Shown: positions 6,655 to 9,621 of the stretch, piece by piece
Numbering within the stretch: the stretch's first letter is position 1
Layout of the letters: every line of letters begins with the position of its first letter
Assembly (NCBI GenBank): GCA_900552255.1
Contig: URZF01000039.1
Span: 1-9,621, forward strand
Direction of reading: 5' to 3'
Source of the DNA: an uncultured Eubacteriales bacterium
GTDB lineage: Bacteria; Bacillota; Clostridia; Oscillospirales; CAG-272
DNA length: 9,621 nucleotides
Notes under the pieces: model-generated
What the model saw: the letters and a program-made list of their open reading frames with translations, nothing else
The model's database searches: none
What the model was told of the DNA's origin: nothing
Position numbers and translations under genes: made by a program

Positions 6655-6683
6655 TTTACAAACGGTACGGATTGTGATAAAAT
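6655..6683 (+). promoter_or_regulatory. Near-consensus sigma-A promoter for the PHP gene
   Basis: TTTACA (6655-6660) and TAAAAT (6678-6683) are separated by exactly 17 bases; each hexamer differs from consensus by one base. Transcription should start near 6690. That makes the in-frame ATG at 6688 unusable and points to the ATG at 6754. It is the best promoter in the window and is of the vegetative type. Confidence 0.75.
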
Positions 6684-6700
6684 TTGCATGGTCGTTTTCC

Positions 6701-6722
6701 GTTCCGCGTCTCGGCGCGGAAC
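6701..6722 (+). other. Leader hairpin of the PHP gene
   Basis: GTTCCGCG (6701-6708) and CGCGGAAC (6715-6722) form a perfect 8-bp stem with a 6-base loop in the 5' leader, starting about 11 bases after the predicted transcription start. No T-run follows, so it is not a terminator. It may stabilise the mRNA or bind a regulator. Confidence 0.4.
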
Positions 6723-6732
6723 CGGTCAAAAC

Positions 6733-6743
6733 GGAGAAAGAGG
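6733..6743 (+). promoter_or_regulatory. Ribosome binding site deciding the PHP-gene start
   Basis: The purine-rich GGAGAAAGAGG lies 10 bases before the ATG at 6754. The alternative ATG at 6688 has no such site and sits at the predicted transcription start, so 6754 is preferred. Confidence 0.7.
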
Positions 6744-6753
6744 TAAATTCTTC

Positions 6754-8874
6754 ATGAAAAGAGAACTGTTAAACTACGACATTTTTCCTAAGGTATTCCC
6801 GACCGACACCTGTGTACGCTTCACGGTCAAGCCGCTCGGCGGACACGCGGCGTTTGAGTCCGGCGCAGAGCATACCGTCTCCATTTACGCGATGGACAAG
6901 GGCGATCCTGCAAGATATCCGGGAAGGCACGGCCTGACGGAATATAAAGTGGTCCCGGACGGCGACGGCTGTATCCGCGTTACCCACACCTTCCGCGGTG
7001 AGAGCGAATACTATGTCCGGATCTTCAAGGAAGGCGCCCGCATCGTTCAGCTTTCCGTTTATGCGGTGCTGCCCGATCTCGTCGGACGCTATCCGTACAT
7101 GGGAGATATGCACATGCACTCCACGATGTCGGACGGCAAGGAGCATCCGTATATCGTCGCGGCAAACTACCGGAAATTCGGCTATGATTTCATGGCGATC
7201 ACGGATCACCGAAAATTCTACCCCTCTTTGGAAACCCGCAATTTTTACAGCGATCTGAACTTAGACATCCGGTTTTATACCGGCGAGGAAATCCATCTTC
7301 CCGGGAACGACATTCATATCGTCAATTTCGGCGGCGATTACAGCATCAACGGATTGCTGGAATCCTCACAACAGTTTATCTGCCGCGGCGCCGACCCGAA
7401 ATGGCGCTCCATCGACGGAAGCTGCCCCGACGTTCTCACCGTCCCCCAGTATGAAGAGGAAGTAAACGCGCTCATAGGGACGCTGAACATTCCGGAGGGA
7501 ATCGAAAAATTCCAATATGCGTCCTGCGTTTGGATCCTGAACCACATCAGAAAAGCGCACGGACTCGGAATTTTCGCCCATCCGTACTGGATTTCAAATG
7601 TTTTTCAGGTGCCGGAGACATTCATCGATTATCTGTTTGAAACCCATCCGTTCGACGCCTTTGAAGTTTTCGGCGGAGAGCCGTATTTTGAGCAAAACGG
7701 ATTCCAGGCCGCCAAATATTATGAATTCCGGGAAAAAGGCATCAAGGTTCCGATTGTGGGAAATACGGATTCTCACGGCTCGACGGAATACAACCCTCTC
7801 ATGAAAACCGCGCGCACGATCGTATTTGCCAAGGAAAACACAAGAGACGAGATCGTGTCTGCCGTCAAGAATTTTTACAATGCGGCGGTCCAGGACATCG
7901 GCGAGCATCTCGAGGTGCTGGGCGATCTGCGCATGATGAAATATGCGTGGTTCCTTCTCACGAATTATTTCCCGCTCCACGACGAGCTTTGCTTCGAGGA
8001 GGGACGGCTGATGAAGGAATACGCCTGCGGCGACGCAGAAGCCGGAGACGAGCTGCGCCGCATGGGGGCGGACGGCACGCCGCAGGTGATGAGCCGCCAG
8101 CTTCCGCTGTCACAGTACTGTGAGCTGCGCGGAGATTATGCAGACGACGAACTGCAGGTGCAGATCTGCGTCACGGGGAGCGAGGCGGAGCTTGTGCACA
8201 TGGAAGACGAACCGGCAAAAATTCTGTTATCGGCGAACCTTCTTTGCCAGTGCGTTGCCATGCAGGGCTATGATCTGACGCTTACCGAGGATGCGTATGC
8301 CACAAGGGGTGATTTTTCGCCTGTGTGGAGCGAGGTTCGTCTTCCGTGTTTGCTCGACCGGCAGTTGCCCGGCGGTACGCTGCGCGGGAGCGTCCCCAAG
8401 CAGGCGCGCGCGGTTCTCGACAGCACGCTCTACTTAGACAGCGTCTCGCAGCAGAAAAAAGACGGCGGCATTCAGCTGAGCGCACCGGCAACAGTGAACA
8501 TTCTCTACATGGACGAGGACGGCGCGCTCCAGTCGGCAATTGTGCGCGACCAGGTTTCCTGCACGGTAGCGGCAGGCGGCGGCACAATATGCCAGGCAAA
8601 CGTACAGCCGGGCAGAGACGGCTTTGCAGCGCCGTCCGGCGGCGGAATCGACGTGCGCTATGATGTGAGCTTCCATGCAGATTGCTGCTGTGATCAGGCG
8701 CTGCGGACGCTGACGGGCGGCGCATTGGAAGAAGGCGAAAAGACGGCTGACCAGACGCAGAGCCTCTGGGAGCTTGCGAAAGCGTATCGGACGAGCGAGC
8801 AGGCGATTGCCGATGCAAACGGCATTTCGACCGGAGAGGTCGAGCAGGGGACGCTGGTCCTCATTCCGGTGTAG
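6754..8874 (+). CDS. PHP metallohydrolase joined to the C-terminal half of a SipL-like SPOCS/LysM protein
   Basis: With the start at 6754 the protein has 706 residues. Residues 1-108 form a beta-rich N-terminal region. Residues 113 to about 435 are a PHP-type metallohydrolase of the CehA/McbA style, with metal-binding motifs DMHMHS (118-123), ITDH (149-152), GEEIH (177-181), AHPYW (275-279) and GNTDSH (336-341); such enzymes usually cleave phosphoesters, substrate unknown. From about residue 449 the sequence changes family. LPLSQYCELRGDY (450-462) is the tail of a SPOCS (DUF3794) unit, a second unit centres on TVNILYMDEDGALQS (580-594), and a LysM domain ends the chain (about 664-706). That is the C-terminal half of SipL, the protein that holds SpoIVA at the forespore surface, and spoIVA follows. 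The N-terminal half of SipL is missing and the join cuts a SPOCS unit. A true fusion, a deletion or a chimeric assembly are all possible. The reading frame itself is open throughout. Confidence 0.8.
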   Translation: MKRELLNYDIFPKVFPTDTCVRFTVKPLGGHAAFESGAEHTVSIYAMDKGDPARYPGRHGLTEYKVVPDGDGCIRVTHTFRGESEYYVRIFKEGARIVQLSVYAVLPDLVGRYPYMGDMHMHSTMSDGKEHPYIVAANYRKFGYDFMAITDHRKFYPSLETRNFYSDLNLDIRFYTGEEIHLPGNDIHIVNFGGDYSINGLLESSQQFICRGADPKWRSIDGSCPDVLTVPQYEEEVNALIGTLNIPEGIEKFQYASCVWILNHIRKAHGLGIFAHPYWISNVFQVPETFIDYLFETHPFDAFEVFGGEPYFEQNGFQAAKYYEFREKGIKVPIVGNTDSHGSTEYNPLMKTARTIVFAKENTRDEIVSAVKNFYNAAVQDIGEHLEVLGDLRMMKYAWFLLTNYFPLHDELCFEEGRLMKEYACGDAEAGDELRRMGADGTPQVMSRQLPLSQYCELRGDYADDELQVQICVTGSEAELVHMEDEPAKILLSANLLCQCVAMQGYDLTLTEDAYATRGDFSPVWSEVRLPCLLDRQLPGGTLRGSVPKQARAVLDSTLYLDSVSQQKKDGGIQLSAPATVNILYMDEDGALQSAIVRDQVSCTVAAGGGTICQANVQPGRDGFAAPSGGGIDVRYDVSFHADCCCDQALRTLTGGALEEGEKTADQTQSLWELAKAYRTSEQAIADANGISTGEVEQGTLVLIPV
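8062..8100 (+). other. Junction between PHP and SipL-derived sequence
   Basis: Upstream, CFEEGRLMKEYACGDAEAG (residues 413-431) reads like the normal end of a PHP protein, some 10-20 residues before its usual stop. Downstream, RQLPLSQY begins in the middle of a SPOCS unit whose first strands are absent. The precise breakpoint cannot be placed within about 40 bases. No repeat, insertion sequence or stem-loop marks it. Confidence 0.55.
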
Positions 8875-8918
8875 CGGCATGGCGGTAATGCTGGATTCCA
8901 TCGAGCAGGGATAAGAAC

Positions 8919-8925
8919 AGGGAGG
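8919..8925 (+). promoter_or_regulatory. Ribosome binding site fixing the GTG start of spoIVA
   Basis: AGGGAGG lies 7 bases before GTG 8933. No ATG exists in frame before residue 39, and the GTG gives an N-terminus aligned with known SpoIVA, so this site decides the start. Confidence 0.8.
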
Positions 8926-8932
8926 CGGTAAC

Positions 8933-9621
8933 GTGGACGAAGCAAGGCATCTTTACGATCAGATTGCGAAAAGGACCGCCGGCAGCATCTACATCGGCGT
9001 TGTCGGACCGGTCCGGACCGGAAAATCAACCTTTATCAAGCGCTTCATGGAGCAGCTGGTGCTGCCCCATCTGGAAAACACCTATCAGCGCGACCGCGCG
9101 CGAGACGAGCTGCCGCAGTCCGGCTCGGGGCGGACGATCATGACGACGGAGCCGAAATTTGTGCCGGAGCAGGCGGTGGAAATTTCGCCGGACGGCGTGT
9201 CAAAGCTCAAGGTCCGGCTGATCGACTCGGTCGGCTATCTGGTGCCGGGCGCAATGGGCGCAGACGAGGAAGGAACGCCGCGGATGGTCATGACGCCGTG
9301 GGCGCCGGAGGAAATTCCGCTGGCGCAGGCGGCGGAGATCGGCACGAAAAAGGTCATGGAGGAGCACAGCAGCATCGGCATTGTCATGACGACAGACGGC
9401 AGCATCACGGATATTCCGGCGGGTGACTATGAACAGGCGCAAAGCCGCGCGATTTCCGACATGCTGGCAACCGGAAAGCCGTTTGTGATTCTGGTGAACT
9501 CCGAGCACCCCGAGAGCGCAGAGGCAAAAAATCAGGCGCGCAGGCTGTCGCAGCAATACGGCGTCGGCGCGCGGGCAGTCAATGCACTCACGATGGACGA
9601 AGAGCAGATTCAGAGCATCCT
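8933..9621 (+). CDS. spoIVA: Stage IV sporulation protein A, N-terminal part (runs off the window)
   Basis: SpoIVA is the ATPase that polymerises on the mother-cell face of the forespore to form the basement layer of the coat. The visible 229 residues cover the nucleotide-binding domain. They include IYIGVVGPVRTGKSTFIKRF (19-38) with Walker A Lys31, QSGSGRTIMTTEPKFVP (62-78) with the TT pair (71-72) matching the sensor threonines of B. subtilis SpoIVA, and LIDSVGY (96-102) with Walker B Asp98. RMVMTPW, EIGTKKVMEEHS and IGIVMTTDGSI are also as in the family. The gene begins with GTG. The 58 bases between it and the preceding SipL-like coding region show no promoter, so the two are probably co-transcribed. 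Its alanine codons are nearly all GCG or GCA, unlike uvrC or the PHP part. The middle and C-terminal domains lie beyond the window. Confidence 0.97.
   Translation, partial: MDEARHLYDQIAKRTAGSIYIGVVGPVRTGKSTFIKRFMEQLVLPHLENTYQRDRARDELPQSGSGRTIMTTEPKFVPEQAVEISPDGVSKLKVRLIDSVGYLVPGAMGADEEGTPRMVMTPWAPEEIPLAQAAEIGTKKVMEEHSSIGIVMTTDGSITDIPAGDYEQAQSRAISDMLATGKPFVILVNSEHPESAEAKNQARRLSQQYGVGARAVNALTMDEEQIQSI

Noticed and set aside
6688..6753. A 22-residue N-terminal extension of the PHP protein from the ATG at 6688.
   Set aside because: That ATG lies at the predicted transcription start of the TTTACA-17-TAAAAT promoter, has no ribosome site, and the extension covers a leader hairpin. The ATG at 6754 has a good site.
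8282..8901. Overlapping minus-strand open frames of 155-178 codons.
   Set aside because: They lie opposite the SipL-like region and have low-complexity, Arg/Pro/Ser-rich or Cys-rich translations typical of antisense frames.
8879..8914. An 11-codon open frame (MAVMLDSIEQG) between the SipL-like region and spoIVA.
   Set aside because: It has no ribosome site and no known counterpart; it is probably chance.
9200..9556. A 118-codon minus-strand open frame.
   Set aside because: It is antisense to spoIVA, whose plus-strand frame matches the family closely.

Overview
The window comes from an endospore-forming, low-GC-lineage Gram-positive bacterium of the class Clostridia (gut Oscillospiraceae-like by gene style; this placement is an inference). 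Three things point there: an HPr-family protein with the regulatory Ser46 typical of Firmicutes, a SleC-type spore cortex-lytic module, and the spore-coat basement proteins SipL (here a fused fragment) and SpoIVA. No rRNA, tRNA, CRISPR array, insertion sequence or phage gene was seen, and no gene-free stretch exceeds about 225 bases.

Layout. Bases 1-3480 (+ strand) are housekeeping: an HPr/Crh-like protein whose phosphorylatable His15 is Tyr, then uvrC (nucleotide excision repair), rsmD (16S rRNA m2G966 methyltransferase) and coaD (phosphopantetheine adenylyltransferase). Next comes an iron-sulfur-flavoprotein-like oxidoreductase (3559-4071), AT-richer than its neighbours, whose stop codon lies in a 16-A run. 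A perfect 15-bp hairpin separates it from a convergent minus-strand operon (6529 to 4153). That operon encodes, in order, a SleC propeptide-like protein, a SpoIID-like lytic domain with three peptidoglycan-binding repeats, and a small two-repeat peptidoglycan-binding protein. Together these look like a SleC cortex hydrolase divided over separate genes.

The divergent region 6530-6753 holds a near-consensus vegetative promoter (TTTACA-17-TAAAAT) reading right. It drives a 706-residue protein made of a PHP metallohydrolase domain followed directly by the C-terminal half of a SipL-type SPOCS/LysM protein. spoIVA follows (GTG start at 8933) and runs off the window end. The PHP-SipL join falls inside a SPOCS unit and coincides with a change in alanine codon choice. 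It could be a true fusion, a deletion, or an assembly chimera, and this is the most important point to check.

The genes thus combine a conserved repair, translation and CoA block with two sporulation modules: cortex breakdown at germination (SleC) and coat assembly on the forespore surface (SipL/SpoIVA). The headline observations are the Tyr15 HPr, the split SleC, and the PHP-SipL join next to spoIVA.
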